A DNA stretch of 64,000 nucleotides, taken from Rhizobium hidalgonense. GTDB taxonomy: Bacteria > Pseudomonadota > Alphaproteobacteria > Rhizobiales > Rhizobiaceae. Position 1 is the stretch's first letter, and each line of letters begins with the position of its first letter. The notes below the pieces were generated by a model. It worked only from the letters and a program-made list of their open reading frames with translations, did no database searches and was not told the origin of the DNA. Both the position numbers and the translations under genes were made by a program. The stretch is taken from positions 124,001-188,000 of the forward strand of contig NZ_LODW01000011.1 of NCBI RefSeq assembly GCF_002914525.1. The letters are read 5' to 3'. Shown here piece by piece: positions 1 through 9,852 of this stretch.

Positions 1-1
1 G

Positions 2-214
2 ATCGGCCAGACGGAGCAGACCGCGATTGCGCGCAAGCTCGCTGCCTGGGCGGCGATCCTCGCCGTTCCCACGGCGATCGCCGGCATTTACGGGATGAAT
101 TTCAGCGACATGCCGGAACTGAAAACCCAGTACGGCTATTTCGTCGTGCTCGGCGTCATCGCCGTCCTGTGTCTCGGCCTATTCGGCTTTTTCCGCCGCA
201 GGAAGTGGCTCTAG
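2..214 (+). CDS. CorA-type magnesium/divalent metal transporter, C-terminal fragment (window edge)
   Basis: Only the last 70 residues are in the window; the frame is open from base 2. The fragment contains YGMNF, the Gly-Met-Asn selectivity motif that ends TM1 of CorA channels. A short periplasmic loop, a second hydrophobic helix and a basic tail (FFRRRKWL) then lead to the stop, as expected at a CorA C-terminus. The protein is a homopentameric inner-membrane channel for Mg2+ and sometimes Co2+ or Ni2+. Its end overlaps the convergent phosphotransferase reading frame by 36 bases. Family is clear; substrate cannot be judged from the fragment. Confidence 0.85.
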   Translation: MGQTEQTAIARKLAAWAAILAVPTAIAGIYGMNFSDMPELKTQYGYFVVLGVIAVLCLGLFGFFRRRKWL

Positions 215-989
215 CTGTAGCAGCGCTTTCAAAAGTCGGTCTCGATGCTTCTGCACATAGCCGATATCGCTGAGATACAGCTGAGCATCTCCTGCAGCCA
301 CGTCCTCCACGAAGGTCTCGTCTCCGGCCGAGGCCCTTGCCTGCATGAAATTGACAAGCGCTTGGAGCCGCCTGCAGATCATCTCCGGGAGCTGTTGCCG
401 TTCTTCTGCCGTTGTCTCATAGGCCGTGCAGAAGAGTTCCGCTCGCCGCAGCTGTTCGTCGAGGCCTGAAATCACGCCGGGATGGGAGGCACCGGACAAG
501 GGCGCCCAGCGGTAAACCGCATAGGCCAGATCCCACAGTCGCGGTGCGGGATGCGCGGTGTCGAAATCGATGATCCCGACAGCCTCACACTCTGCCGTGG
601 TGACGTTGTAAGGCGCGTAATCGCCATGGCAGACGATTTCGCGCGGTTCCTGCGGCGGCAGCATCCATGTCTGGATCGCGTCATCCGTAGCCAGAAACCC
701 TTGAGATGCCGAATGAAAATGCCGCAGAAGCCTGGCTGCGGACAGCAGCATACGCTCCGATCCGATAGATCGGTCGCCCAAGTTTTCGCAGGCGCGCCCG
801 GCGACGTAGCCGACGATCTCCTGGTTTTCCCCCTGAGATGCCGATGGGCTCCGGCGCCGCCAGAAAGCCACGGCTCCTGAGATGGCGCAAAAACCGATGC
901 ACCGTCGGCGTCCATGCGCCTGATGGTCTGATGACGGTATTGCCATCGCGCCAGATCTGCTTGGTCCGTCCGCCGTCCAAAGGTTTCAC
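179..989 (-). pseudogene. APH-family phosphotransferase, interrupted by a frameshift
   Basis: Two overlapping frames make one protein. The N-terminal part (MKPLDGGRTKQIWRDG..., from 989) runs to about 835; the remainder, in another frame, carries the kinase motifs HGDYAPYN (catalytic loop) and IDFDTA (Mg-binding Asp). These are typical of aminoglycoside phosphotransferase/choline kinase-like enzymes, which phosphorylate small hydroxylated substrates with ATP. The break lies at a G5A4 run (minus strand) near 833-841. Removing one base there would restore ...GIS-GENQEIVGYV... and give about 269 residues. It may be a true pseudogene, a phase-variable run or a sequencing error. Substrate unknown. 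Confidence 0.7.
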
Positions 990-1015
990 CTCATCTCCTC
1001 CAGCCTATCGTTCCT

Positions 1016-1894
1016 TTATGCGGATTTCCGTTTTTCAATATGGGCCTGAACCGTGGCGCCAAGGTTGGTCTCATGGCAGTTCCGATAGAACGTCACGGTC
1101 TCCGCAGGCATCCCATGGGGGATGGCGATGAAGTCTTCAAGCCGGAAGCCGCTTGAACGGCTGAGCTGCCCATCCGCCAGCTGGCTTTCGCTCAGCCCGT
1201 CGACACGTTCGGCCAGGGATTGGAAATAAGCAAGGTTCGCCTTCACCGTCGAAGGCGAAGATGTCTGTCCATGCGCGGGGATGACCAGCCTCGCATTGAG
1301 ATCACGGATCCGCTCCAGCGATGAACGGATCAGGCGAAGGTCTTCGGCGCTTTTGCTCCAGACTTCGGGGATAGGATATTCCACCGCATCGACGGCCAGG
1401 CAGATGCGAAGTTCGGGAATCCAAATGGCGATATGGTCGGGGGTGTGCCCGGGCGTATGGATGAGTTCGAGCGTCAGATCGCCGCCGTTGAGAACCATTG
1501 AGCCGGAGAAGATGAGATCGGGGCCGATGAGTTCGACATTGTGAAACCGCGATTCTTGGCTGGCTTTATCCTGCAAAACCTGCCGCGCGGAGGGGTCGCG
1601 CAAACGGTCGAGTGCCGCGTCATGCGCGATAATCGGTGCGCGGCCGGCAACGGCACCATTTCCCCAGAAGTGATCCCAATCCATATGCGAATTGATAACG
1701 ATCAGCGGGCGAGGCGCCTTTTCGTCAAGCAGGTCCAACGCCGTCCGGCATAGCTCAGGCGTTCCAAGCGTATCGATCAGGACGTTGAATCTCTCCGTCC
1801 TGACAAACATGGCATCGACTTCGTCCCCCGCCCGAACGATCACGATCCGATCGTCAAGTTCGGGATAGGTGCACAATTCTACCGATACATCCAC
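1016..1894 (-). CDS. MBL-fold metallo-hydrolase
   Basis: This 292-residue protein has the metallo-beta-lactamase fold signature. The metal site is built from SHMDWDH (H70, D72, D74, H75), HTPGHTPDH (H150), the bridging D170 and H208 in IPAHGQ. The classical motif is HxHxDH; here the second His is Asp (HxDxDH), a variant seen in some uncharacterised MBL subfamilies. No signal peptide is visible, so it should be cytoplasmic. It lies on the same strand as the phosphotransferase remnant, 26 bases upstream of it. Substrate is unknown; lactone, thioester or phosphodiester hydrolysis are all possible for the fold. Confidence 0.75.
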   Translation of the reverse strand: MDVSVELCTYPELDDRIVIVRAGDEVDAMFVRTERFNVLIDTLGTPELCRTALDLLDEKAPRPLIVINSHMDWDHFWGNGAVAGRAPIIAHDAALDRLRDPSARQVLQDKASQESRFHNVELIGPDLIFSGSMVLNGGDLTLELIHTPGHTPDHIAIWIPELRICLAVDAVEYPIPEVWSKSAEDLRLIRSSLERIRDLNARLVIPAHGQTSSPSTVKANLAYFQSLAERVDGLSESQLADGQLSRSSGFRLEDFIAIPHGMPAETVTFYRNCHETNLGATVQAHIEKRKSA

Positions 1895-1973
1895 GTTTGG
1901 TTGCCTCTATTGCAATCGGAATGATCTCGTCGAGATGTTTGAATTGTTCGGGTGATGAAGCACCATAAGCGCT

Positions 1974-2423
1974 TCATGGCTGCTCGTCCCGCGGCGTGAA
2001 GGAGAGCCTCCTCCGGTTGTTTTCCGCAATGATCGCAGCTTTGATCTGATTGAAGAACGGCTCAGGGATGAATCCGTAATCCACGCGGCTGGGGTCATCC
2101 AGTCGTGGGCGCAGATCATAACCAGGCCAGATAAAGCGGTTCAGTTGAGTCAGTCGCAGCCAATGTCGCCCGCCATCTAGGCCAAGTGATTTTGCGATTG
2201 CAGCAGGTATCTCAAGCGATGCCGAGCCATCGGCCTGGTCGGGCTGCGAGTGCGTGATGGGTACGACAACGACCTGAATAGCCGTTGTGTCTTTTACCTT
2301 CGTTGCAAGAACGATCGCACAAGGCCTGTCCTTGGATGCTTCGTATTTTCCTTTATCGTAGTCCTCTTTCCAAAGAAACGAATATCTGATCACCAAGCCC
2401 GGTGCGGGTTCGGGAAACTTCAC
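1974..2423 (-). CDS. PemK-like type II toxin (growth inhibitor)
   Basis: This 149-residue protein resembles the PemK-like plasmid-maintenance toxin family. It has an N-terminal GLVIRYSFLW strand, a central segment RPCAIVLATKV followed by VVVVPITHS, and a C-terminal basic helix. Family members are usually endoribonucleases of the MazF/PemK fold. The start codon overlaps the stop of the upstream antitoxin by four bases (ATGA), the standard coupling for antitoxin-first modules. It is longer than classical MazF (about 110 residues). The nuclease assignment is inferred from context and general similarity, not from catalytic residues I could pin down. Confidence 0.65.
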   Translation of the reverse strand: MKFPEPAPGLVIRYSFLWKEDYDKGKYEASKDRPCAIVLATKVKDTTAIQVVVVPITHSQPDQADGSASLEIPAAIAKSLGLDGGRHWLRLTQLNRFIWPGYDLRPRLDDPSRVDYGFIPEPFFNQIKAAIIAENNRRRLSFTPRDEQP

Positions 2424-2674
2424 TTCGGGGCAACGCCGTATTGAGCGTTTTCAATGTCCGAAATCGTGTCCTCGTCCAACTCTCCGACGATGAGAACTTC
2501 ACGCTCCCTACGCTTCAGGTTCTTATAGTGTTCAAGCTCGCTTGCAGAAAGATAGCCGCCGATGACCCGCCCATGGCTTGTGACTTCAATAATCTTTTCA
2601 ATCAGCGCCTCGTCCTGATATCGTGCGAAGCCGCGAGCGAACGTGGTCGCCGGCACTCTCAATATCTGGGCCAT
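2420..2674 (-). CDS. Type II antitoxin, Phd/prevent-host-death-like
   Basis: This is an 84-residue protein. Its central segment VTSHGRVIGGYLSASELEHY matches the Phd/YefM pattern, in which a beta strand after 'HGRpv' is followed by a helix. The C-terminal part is acidic and probably disordered, as expected for toxin-neutralising tails. It precedes and overlaps the PemK-like toxin (ATGA overlap). The inverted repeat 20-43 bases upstream is a likely autoregulatory operator. Its exact antitoxin family (Phd or another short DNA-binding type) is uncertain. Confidence 0.6.
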   Translation of the reverse strand: MAQILRVPATTFARGFARYQDEALIEKIIEVTSHGRVIGGYLSASELEHYKNLKRREREVLIVGELDEDTISDIENAQYGVAPK

Positions 2675-2693
2675 TATCCCTTCTCCGATTATA

Positions 2694-2717
2694 TGTGTAA
2701 AATACGTAAATTACACA
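2694..2717. promoter_or_regulatory. Inverted repeat, probable toxin-antitoxin operator
   Basis: TGTGTAA (2694-2700) and TTACACA (2711-2717) form a perfect 7-bp inverted repeat with an AT-rich 10-base spacer. It sits 20 bases upstream of the antitoxin start (2674, minus strand). Type II modules are usually autorepressed through such palindromes. The assignment to this TA pair is inferred from position. Confidence 0.5.
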
Positions 2718-2747
2718 ATTTGTCAATGTTGCGTGTCGACCTGGCGC

Positions 2748-3104
2748 TCAATTCGATTTCTGCTGCACCGGCACGGCGACATCCCAATCGCTCATCACGG
2801 CGTTCGGCACGGCGGCTGCGCATATCACCGTCACGCTCGGTTTCGAGCGGCCGAGGCTCTTCGGCGTCCACTGGGTCCGGAGCGGGACCGCGCATGGAGG
2901 AACCAGCACCTTGGCGTTGGGTTCAAGCACCTTCCACTGCTGTTGCCCTTTGGCGTTCTCCCGCTCGATGAAGTGTCTCGCCTCCTCACGGATTTCAAGC
3001 AGGCCGTGTTTGTACTCTGTGGAGCGATCGGTCTCGATGCTCCAGGAGGTGAGGCACAGGGCGCAAGCCAACAGGCCTGCAGTGACGAGGATCGATCGAA
3101 GCAT
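2748..3104 (-). CDS. Small exported protein of unknown function
   Basis: Starting at 3104 (MLRSILVTAG...), the 118-residue product begins with a basic residue and a hydrophobic stretch (ILVTAGLLACALCLTSW) typical of a signal peptide. The LLAC/CALC segment could act as a lipoprotein box but is not a clean one. An upstream start at 3134 would add ten residues and spoil the signal peptide. The mature part contains EIREEARHFIERENAKGQ and two Cys. I do not recognise a family. It stands alone between the TA module and the glucan operon. Confidence 0.5.
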   Translation of the reverse strand: MLRSILVTAGLLACALCLTSWSIETDRSTEYKHGLLEIREEARHFIERENAKGQQQWKVLEPNAKVLVPPCAVPLRTQWTPKSLGRSKPSVTVICAAAVPNAVMSDWDVAVPVQQKSN

Positions 3105-3287
3105 GGACGGGCTCTTAACAGCGAACTGACTCACCTTCGCTTACGACGCAAGACTACTCGGATGCGGCTGGGATTCTCAAGGTCTCTTCGTCTCGCGGCA
3201 GGGCTTTGATGCTCGGGCGAAAGCCCCCCTCGATCTGGCGCCGATGCGACTGATGATTTCGTACAGCTGCGAATTGGCTGTGCCGGT

Positions 3288-3312
3288 GGAACAACAACCG
3301 CCGAAGGAAGTT
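3288..3312 (+). promoter_or_regulatory. Candidate EcfG (general stress) promoter for glgE operon
   Basis: GGAAC (3288-3292), 16 bases, then AGTT (3309-3312). The alphaproteobacterial EcfG consensus is GGAAC-N16/17-CGTT, so the -10 has one mismatch. Transcription would begin near 3318, which favours the ATG at 3343 as the glgE start. Trehalose and glycogen genes are known to be stress-regulated in rhizobia. The assignment rests on sequence match and position only. Confidence 0.4.
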
Positions 3313-3342
3313 TGTCTGAAAAGCAACTCGAGGCGGCGGCCG

Positions 3343-6300
3343 ATGTCATTTTCTGCGAACGGGGGTGTGTTGAGCACCCCGCCCCGGATTTATTATGTCA
3401 ATCCGCTCCTTCTTCAGGGCATCGATGCATGGCGCGAGATTTTCGACCATGCCGCGGATATCGGTTTCGATCATGTGCTGACGGCGCCTCTTTTCGATCG
3501 CGGCGGGGAAGGCAGCATCTTTATCTCCCAGGATTTCGATCGTCTCGATCCTGAACAGCAACTCGGAAGCGCGGTCGAGGATGGGGTGGCGCGCCTGGCG
3601 GAGGCTGGCCGCAAAAGCGGCGTTGCCTTAATGATGGACGTGGTGGTCGACGGCAGGGCGCGGGATCCTCACGCAGCCTTTCGCCCTGTCGATCCGAGGC
3701 GTTCTCCACTGGACCCGGCGGAGCCGATGACGGCGATGGCGGCGGAACGGCAATCGCAGCTATTGGCGGAATGGACCGAACGGCTGAGGCGGCTGAGCGG
3801 CCTCGGTCTCTCCGGTTACCGGATGCTCGGGATTGATCGCGCCGCACCGGCCCTATTCAAATCGCTGATTTCGGCAGTGCGCGAAAAGACCGAGGCGCAA
3901 TTCCTGGCCTGGACGCCCGGCACCGATTTTGCGGTGAGGGGCGGGATCAGGGGGGCAGGTTTCAACGGCTGTTTTTCGTCGATGGCCTGGTGGGATTTCG
4001 ACGAGAGATGGTTCATTGACGAGCATCGCGTGCAACAGCCGCTCGGATGGCAGGTCGCGTTTCCGGAGCCGCCCTTCGCCCGGCGCATCGCGCATGGAAC
4101 CGAGAGCCGCGAGATCCTCGAACGGCGCGCCGTGAGAGCCTTGCGCCTTGCCGCTTCGCTCGGCGGCGGCCTGCTGGTTCCGATGGGTTTCGAATATGGC
4201 GCAGCCACGCCGCTCGATCCGACCCATGGCGATGGATCGGGTTTGCGCCGGCTGCGCCATGACCTGTCTTTCGACATCTCCTCCGAAATTCGCCTTGCCA
4301 ATACCGAGATCGGCAAGAACGGCCATGTGCCAGCCCCATCGCTGCGCCTGATCCGCAACGCCAATGGACCGGTCTCGGCCCTTCTGCAATCCGAGGGGGA
4401 AGATCTGCGCAGCGCTGACAATGTGCGGTTCATCCTGCTGAACAGGGACCTTCGGCGAAGTGCGCCTGCGCCGGTGACCGCACTTCGCGAAGCAGCCTCC
4501 GGTTTTCTTCCCTCTGCAGCCGATGGCGCGGCTCTGCGTCTGCGGGCAGGGGAAACGCTGATTATCGAAGGCAAGGCGCCGGTGCCGATCACCTCTAGGC
4601 CCGCTATGGAGATCGCGCAGGCGACGGCATCGCCGCGGCTTGCTATCGAAAACATCATGCCGCGGGTCGATGACGGGCGTTTTCCGGTCAAACGGGTGGT
4701 CGGCGACATCGTCACCGTCGAGGCAGACATTTTCGCCGACGGCCACGACCCGATCGCCGCCGTCCTGCTCTGGCGGCCGCTCGATGCCATGACGGACTGG
4801 AACGAGACGGAAATGCACCCGGTCGAAAACGATCGCTGGCGCGCCGAATTCCTGCTGGAGCGCATCGGGCGCTACGAGTTTGCAGTCGAGGCATGGAAGA
4901 ATCCGTTTGCGATCTTCCGATACGAGCTGACCAAGAAGCACGACGCCAGGTTGGACCTGAAGCTGGAGCTTCAGGAGGGATTGACCCTCGTTCGCGCCGC
5001 CAAGGCAGAAGCGTCGGCGGCGCTCGGCGCCGATTTGCAGGCTCTGATCAACAGTCTCGAAAACGCTTCGGATGCCGAGCGCACGGCGATCCTGCTCGAT
5101 CCCAAAACATCCGAGCTGATGAACAAAGCCGACAGGCGGCCGTTTCGACTGCGTTCGGCGGCAAGCGCCGTCGATGCAGAGCGCAAGGCGGCAGCCTTTG
5201 CCAGCTGGTACCAGATTTTTCCGCGCTCGCAGAGCGGCGATCCCAACCGGCACGGCACCTTCGACGACGTCATTCCACGATTGGCCGATATCCGCGACAT
5301 GGGCTTCGACGTGCTCTACTTTCCGCCCATTCACCCAATCGGCTCGACCAACCGGAAGGGCCGCAACAACAGCCTGAAGGCAGCACCCGGCGATCCGGGT
5401 AGCCCTTATGCCATCGGCTCCGAGGATGGCGGCCACGATGCCATTCATCCCGAACTCGGGGATTTCGAGGATTTCGGCCGGCTGGTCGATGAGGCGGGCC
5501 GGCATGGGCTGGAGATCGCTCTCGATCTCGCGATCCAGGCCTCGCCCGATCATCCCTGGCTGAAGGAGCATCCCGGCTGGTTCGACTGGCGTCCCGACGG
5601 CACGATCAAATATGCCGAAAACCCGCCGAAGAAATATGAGGATATCGTCAACGTCGATTTCTACACGAAAGACGCGCTGCCCTCGCTCTGGGTGGAGCTG
5701 AGAGATATCGTCCAGCTTTGGGTGGACCAGGGCGTCAAGCTGTTTCGCGTCGATAATCCGCACACCAAGCCTTTTCCCTTCTGGGAGTGGCTGATTGGCG
5801 ATATCAGGGCGCGGCATCCCGATGTCGTCTTCCTGTCGGAAGCCTTCACCAAGCCGAAGGTCATGTACCGGCTGGCAAAGATCGGTTTCTCCCAATCCTA
5901 CACCTATTTCACCTGGCGCAACGCCAAATGGGAGCTCGAGCAATATATGCGGGAGCTGACGCAGACAGCGCCGAAGGAATTCTTCCGTCCGCATTTCTTC
6001 GTCAACACCCATGACATCAATCCGGACTTTCTGCAGAACGCACCGCGCCCGGCGTTCCTGATCCGCGCAGCACTGGCCGCCACGCTTTCGGGATTATGGG
6101 GCGTCTATAATGGTTTCGAACTTTGCGAAGGGCGTCCCGATGCCAAACGCAAGGAATACGCCGACAGCGAGAAATACGAGATTCGCGCCTGGGACTACGA
6201 CCGGCCGGGCAATATCGTCGCCGAAATCAGGATGCTCAACCGTATCCGGAACGAAAATACCGCCTTGCATTCGCATCTCGGGCTGACGCTGCTGACCGCC

Positions 6301-6570
6301 TGGAATGACAATATTCTGTTCTTCGAAAAGGCAAGCAGGGCCCGCGACAATGTCCTGCTGATCGCCATCAGCCTTGATCCCCACAATTTCCAGCAAAGCG
6401 AGGTCGAGCTGCCGCTCTGGCACTGGTCGCTCGGCGATGACGGCGCGCTGGATGCCGAGGATCTGGTCGGCGGACATCGCTTCAAATGGACCGGCAAACG
6501 GCAGAGCGTCAGCCTGAACCCTGCGATCCTGCCCTTTGCGATCTGGCGCGTACGAGCAGCGGAGGCATGA
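3343..6570 (+). CDS. glgE: Alpha-1,4-glucan:maltose-1-phosphate maltosyltransferase (GlgE), with extra N-terminal GH13-like module
   Basis: GlgE transfers maltose from maltose-1-phosphate onto alpha-1,4-glucan. From the ATG at 3343 the protein has 1075 residues; the frame is open upstream to an ATG at 3244. The C-terminal ~650 residues are the GH13_3 enzyme: nucleophile D804 in FRVDNPHTKP, acid/base E833 in FLSEAFTKP and D891 in NTHDINP, spaced as in characterised GlgE. Canonical GlgE is about 660-700 residues. The extra N-terminal ~420 residues resemble a degenerate alpha-amylase barrel: GYRMLGID stands where GFRxDA is expected, and FLAWTP replaces the catalytic-Glu strand. The next gene starts immediately after the stop. 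Function is confident; start codon is not. Confidence 0.9.
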   Translation: MSFSANGGVLSTPPRIYYVNPLLLQGIDAWREIFDHAADIGFDHVLTAPLFDRGGEGSIFISQDFDRLDPEQQLGSAVEDGVARLAEAGRKSGVALMMDVVVDGRARDPHAAFRPVDPRRSPLDPAEPMTAMAAERQSQLLAEWTERLRRLSGLGLSGYRMLGIDRAAPALFKSLISAVREKTEAQFLAWTPGTDFAVRGGIRGAGFNGCFSSMAWWDFDERWFIDEHRVQQPLGWQVAFPEPPFARRIAHGTESREILERRAVRALRLAASLGGGLLVPMGFEYGAATPLDPTHGDGSGLRRLRHDLSFDISSEIRLANTEIGKNGHVPAPSLRLIRNANGPVSALLQSEGEDLRSADNVRFILLNRDLRRSAPAPVTALREAASGFLPSAADGAALRLRAGETLIIEGKAPVPITSRPAMEIAQATASPRLAIENIMPRVDDGRFPVKRVVGDIVTVEADIFADGHDPIAAVLLWRPLDAMTDWNETEMHPVENDRWRAEFLLERIGRYEFAVEAWKNPFAIFRYELTKKHDARLDLKLELQEGLTLVRAAKAEASAALGADLQALINSLENASDAERTAILLDPKTSELMNKADRRPFRLRSAASAVDAERKAAAFASWYQIFPRSQSGDPNRHGTFDDVIPRLADIRDMGFDVLYFPPIHPIGSTNRKGRNNSLKAAPGDPGSPYAIGSEDGGHDAIHPELGDFEDFGRLVDEAGRHGLEIALDLAIQASPDHPWLKEHPGWFDWRPDGTIKYAENPPKKYEDIVNVDFYTKDALPSLWVELRDIVQLWVDQGVKLFRVDNPHTKPFPFWEWLIGDIRARHPDVVFLSEAFTKPKVMYRLAKIGFSQSYTYFTWRNAKWELEQYMRELTQTAPKEFFRPHFFVNTHDINPDFLQNAPRPAFLIRAALAATLSGLWGVYNGFELCEGRPDAKRKEYADSEKYEIRAWDYDRPGNIVAEIRMLNRIRNENTALHSHLGLTLLTAWNDNILFFEKASRARDNVLLIAISLDPHNFQQSEVELPLWHWSLGDDGALDAEDLVGGHRFKWTGKRQSVSLNPAILPFAIWRVRAAEA

Positions 6571-9500
6571 ATGGACACGATGAACCCCGATGGCGCTGAG
6601 CAGCCCCTCTGGTACAAGGATGCAATCATCTATCAGCTGCATATCAAGTCGTTCTACGACGCCAATGGAGATGGCGTCGGCGATTTTGCCGGCCTGCACG
6701 CCAAGCTCGACCATATCGCAGCACTTGGCGTCAATGCTATCTGGCTCCTGCCTTTCTTTCCATCGCCGCGCCGCGACGACGGTTACGACATCGCCGATTA
6801 CGGCAGTGTCAGCCCCGACTACGGGACGGTGGAGGACTTCCGCGCTTTCGTCGACGCCGCCCATGAGCGCAATATCCGCGTCATCATCGAGCTCGTCATC
6901 AACCACACCTCCGATCAGCATCCCTGGTTCCAGCGCGCCCGTCAGGCGCCTGCGGGATCGCCGGAACGCGACTTCTACGTCTGGTCTGATAGCGATCAGA
7001 AATTCCCGGAAACGCGCATCATTTTCATCGATACGGAAAAGTCCAACTGGACATGGGATGCGGTGGCCGGCGCTTATTACTGGCACCGCTTTTACTCCCA
7101 CCAGCCTGACCTCAACTTTGACAGTCCCCTGGTCATGGAGGAACTGCTGAAGGTGATGCGATTCTGGCTGGAAACCGGCATCGACGGTTTCCGGCTCGAC
7201 GCAATCCCCTACCTCGTCGAGCGCGAGGGCACGATCAACGAAAACCTGCCGGAGACCCATGCGATTCTCAAACGAATCCGCGCAGCCCTCGATGCCACCC
7301 ATCCCGGCGTGATGTTGTTGGCCGAGGCGAATCAGTGGCCCGAGGACACGCGCGAATATTTTGGCGAGGGTGACGAGTGCCACATGGCCTTCCACTTCCC
7401 GCTGATGCCACGCATGTATATGGCGATCGCCAAGGAGGACCGGTTTCCGATCACCGATATTCTGCGGCAGACGCCGGAGATCCCGGAGAATTGCCAATGG
7501 GCGATCTTCCTTCGCAATCACGACGAACTGACACTCGAAATGGTGACCGACGCCGAGCGCGACTATCTCTGGGAAACCTATGCATCCGACAAACGCGCCC
7601 GCATCAATCTCGGCATCAGGCGGCGCTTGGCGCCGCTGATGGAGCGGGACCGCCGGCGCATCGAGTTGATGAACGCGCTGCTGCTTTCTATGCCGGGAAC
7701 GCCTGTCATCTATTACGGCGACGAGATCGGCATGGGCGACAATATCTATCTCGGCGACCGGGATGGGGTCAGGACGCCGATGCAATGGTCGCCGGACCGC
7801 AATGGCGGCTTCTCCCGAGTAGACCCGGCGCGCCTCGTCCTGCCGCCGGTCGCCGACCCGCTCTACGGTTTCGAGGCCGTCAACGTCGAGGCGCAGAGCA
7901 CGGACGCGCATTCGCTGCTCAACTGGACGCGAAAGATGCTGGCGTTGCGCGGCAGGCATCCGGCCTTCGGGCGCGGTTCGCTGCGTTTCCTCTCGCCCGA
8001 GAACCGTAAGATCCTCGCCTATCTCAGGGAATATGACGGCGAGACCCTGATGTGCGTCACAAACCTCTCGCGGCTGCCTCAAGCGGTCGAACTCGACCTC
8101 TCGGCCTTCGAGGGGCGCGTGCCGATCGAACTGACCGGCATGTCGCCCTTTCCACCGATCGGACAACTGACCTATCTCCTGACGTTGCCGCCCTACGGCT
8201 TCTTCTGGTTTCAGCTTGAGGCCGATGCCGACCCGCCGGCATGGCGCACCGCGCCGCCCGAACAGTTGCCCGATCTCGTGACGATGGTCCTTCGCCGCGG
8301 CCTGCTCGACCTCGTCGACGAGCCGAGGCTCGGACGCGTGCTCAGCGCCGAAATTCTGCCCGCTTATCTCGCCAGGCGGCGGTGGTTCGGCGCAAAGGAC
8401 CAGCCGCTTCGGGCGGCCCGGCTTATCTCGGCGACGCCGATCCCCTATGCCGATGGGATCGTTCTCGGCGAACTGGAGGTGGAGCTCCCGGATCACAACG
8501 AATCCTATCAGTTACCGCTGGCGGTTGCCTGGGATGATGCGCAACCCTCCGCCTTGACCCAGCAGCTTGCGCTCGGGCGGGTTCGGCAGGGCAGGCGGGT
8601 CGGTTTCCTGACGGACGGGTTTGCAGTCGAGCCGATGGCGCGCGGCATCCTTCGCGGGCTGGCCGACCGCTCGCGCATCACCGGACGCACCGGCACCCTT
8701 GAGTTTCTCGGCACCGAGCGGCTCGACCGTCTGAATGTGACCGACCAGATGCCGGTTCATTGGCTCTCGGCCGAACAGTCCAACAGTTCGCTGATCGTCG
8801 GTGACGTCGCCATGATCAAGCTGATCCGGCACATTTTCCCGGGTGTCCATCCGGAGGTCGAGATGACACGGTTTCTGACCTGCGCGGGTTACGATCACAC
8901 CGCTCCGCTGCTCGGCGAGGTCGCACACACCGATTCCAGCGGGCGCCGCTCCACCTTGGTCATTGTCCAGGGCGCGATCCGCAACCAGGGCGACGCCTGG
9001 AACTGGATGTTGAACAATCTTCGTCGCGGCGCCGACGAGCTCGTGCTGAACGACCCTGCGGTCGAGCCCGGCGACGATGTCTTTCGGCCGTTGATCAGCT
9101 TCGTCGCCATGGTCGGCATGAGACTCGGGGAATTGCATGTCGTCCTCTCCGGAGAAAACGCGGACGAGGCTTTCAGCCCTGTCGTTGCCGGTGACGATGA
9201 GGTGGAGGCGATCAGGAAGGCGGTTGCGGGCGAAGTCGCTTATGCCATGTCGAAGCTGGCGGAACGTGAGGAGAACGTCCATCCCGCGGTCGATCTGCTC
9301 GCCCGCCCGCTTCTGGAGCGCCGTTCTGAACTCGTCGAACTTGGCGCCAGCCTTGCGGAGAGCGTCCGCGGCACGCTGATGACGCGCACGCATGGTGACT
9401 TCCATCTCGGCCAGATCCTGGTCAGCGAGGGCGATGCCGTCATCATCGACTTCGAAGGCGAGCCCGCCAAAAATCTCGCCGAGCGCCGGGCGAAGACGGT

Positions 9501-9852
9501 TCCGCTGCGTGACGTCGCCGGGCTTCTGAGGTCGCTCAGCTATCTCGTCGCCACCGCCCAGCTCGACAATGACGCGGTCACCGAACACGAAAACGAGGTG
9601 CGCCGTGGCGCCATCGCCCGTTTCGGGCGCCATGCCGAGGCGGCTTTTCTCGATGCCTATTGGCAGGCGGTCTCCGCATCGAAGGTGCTCGCCATGCCGA
9701 CGGAACAACGACGGAGGGTGCTCGATGCCTTTCTTCTCGAAAAGGCCGCCTATGAAATCGCCTATGAAGCCCGCATCAGGCCAAAGTGGCTGCCGATCCC
9801 GCTTGCCGGCCTTACCGAAATCGTATCGCGCTTGGCGGGGGTCAAGGCATGA
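6571..9852 (+). CDS. treS: Trehalose synthase-maltokinase fusion (TreS-Mak/Pep2)
   Basis: The 1093-residue fusion couples trehalose isomerisation to maltose (TreS) with ATP-dependent maltose phosphorylation (Mak), yielding the maltose-1-phosphate used by GlgE. The N-terminal ~550 residues are GH13_16, with D210 in [11 protein letters not shown]252 in [11 protein letters not shown] and D318 in FLRNHDEL. The C-terminal part is an APH-like kinase with HGDFHLGQ (catalytic D943) and IIDFEGEP (D960). In mycobacteria TreS and Pep2 are separate proteins that form a complex; the fusion is common in Proteobacteria. The gene begins directly after the glgE stop and overlaps glgB by four bases (ATGA), so the three are translationally coupled. 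Confidence 0.93.
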   Translation: MDTMNPDGAEQPLWYKDAIIYQLHIKSFYDANGDGVGDFAGLHAKLDHIAALGVNAIWLLPFFPSPRRDDGYDIADYGSVSPDYGTVEDFRAFVDAAHERNIRVIIELVINHTSDQHPWFQRARQAPAGSPERDFYVWSDSDQKFPETRIIFIDTEKSNWTWDAVAGAYYWHRFYSHQPDLNFDSPLVMEELLKVMRFWLETGIDGFRLDAIPYLVEREGTINENLPETHAILKRIRAALDATHPGVMLLAEANQWPEDTREYFGEGDECHMAFHFPLMPRMYMAIAKEDRFPITDILRQTPEIPENCQWAIFLRNHDELTLEMVTDAERDYLWETYASDKRARINLGIRRRLAPLMERDRRRIELMNALLLSMPGTPVIYYGDEIGMGDNIYLGDRDGVRTPMQWSPDRNGGFSRVDPARLVLPPVADPLYGFEAVNVEAQSTDAHSLLNWTRKMLALRGRHPAFGRGSLRFLSPENRKILAYLREYDGETLMCVTNLSRLPQAVELDLSAFEGRVPIELTGMSPFPPIGQLTYLLTLPPYGFFWFQLEADADPPAWRTAPPEQLPDLVTMVLRRGLLDLVDEPRLGRVLSAEILPAYLARRRWFGAKDQPLRAARLISATPIPYADGIVLGELEVELPDHNESYQLPLAVAWDDAQPSALTQQLALGRVRQGRRVGFLTDGFAVEPMARGILRGLADRSRITGRTGTLEFLGTERLDRLNVTDQMPVHWLSAEQSNSSLIVGDVAMIKLIRHIFPGVHPEVEMTRFLTCAGYDHTAPLLGEVAHTDSSGRRSTLVIVQGAIRNQGDAWNWMLNNLRRGADELVLNDPAVEPGDDVFRPLISFVAMVGMRLGELHVVLSGENADEAFSPVVAGDDEVEAIRKAVAGEVAYAMSKLAEREENVHPAVDLLARPLLERRSELVELGASLAESVRGTLMTRTHGDFHLGQILVSEGDAVIIDFEGEPAKNLAERRAKTVPLRDVAGLLRSLSYLVATAQLDNDAVTEHENEVRRGAIARFGRHAEAAFLDAYWQAVSASKVLAMPTEQRRRVLDAFLLEKAAYEIAYEARIRPKWLPIPLAGLTEIVSRLAGVKA

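Noticed and set aside
3244..3342. Upstream ATG extending glgE by 33 residues
   Set aside because: The extension is unlike GlgE N-termini and would start upstream of the candidate promoter. Kept only as an alternative.
6094..8496. A long 800-codon minus-strand frame opposite glgE/treS
   Set aside because: Shadow of codon bias. The plus-strand genes contain all GH13 catalytic motifs and are contiguous with no gap.
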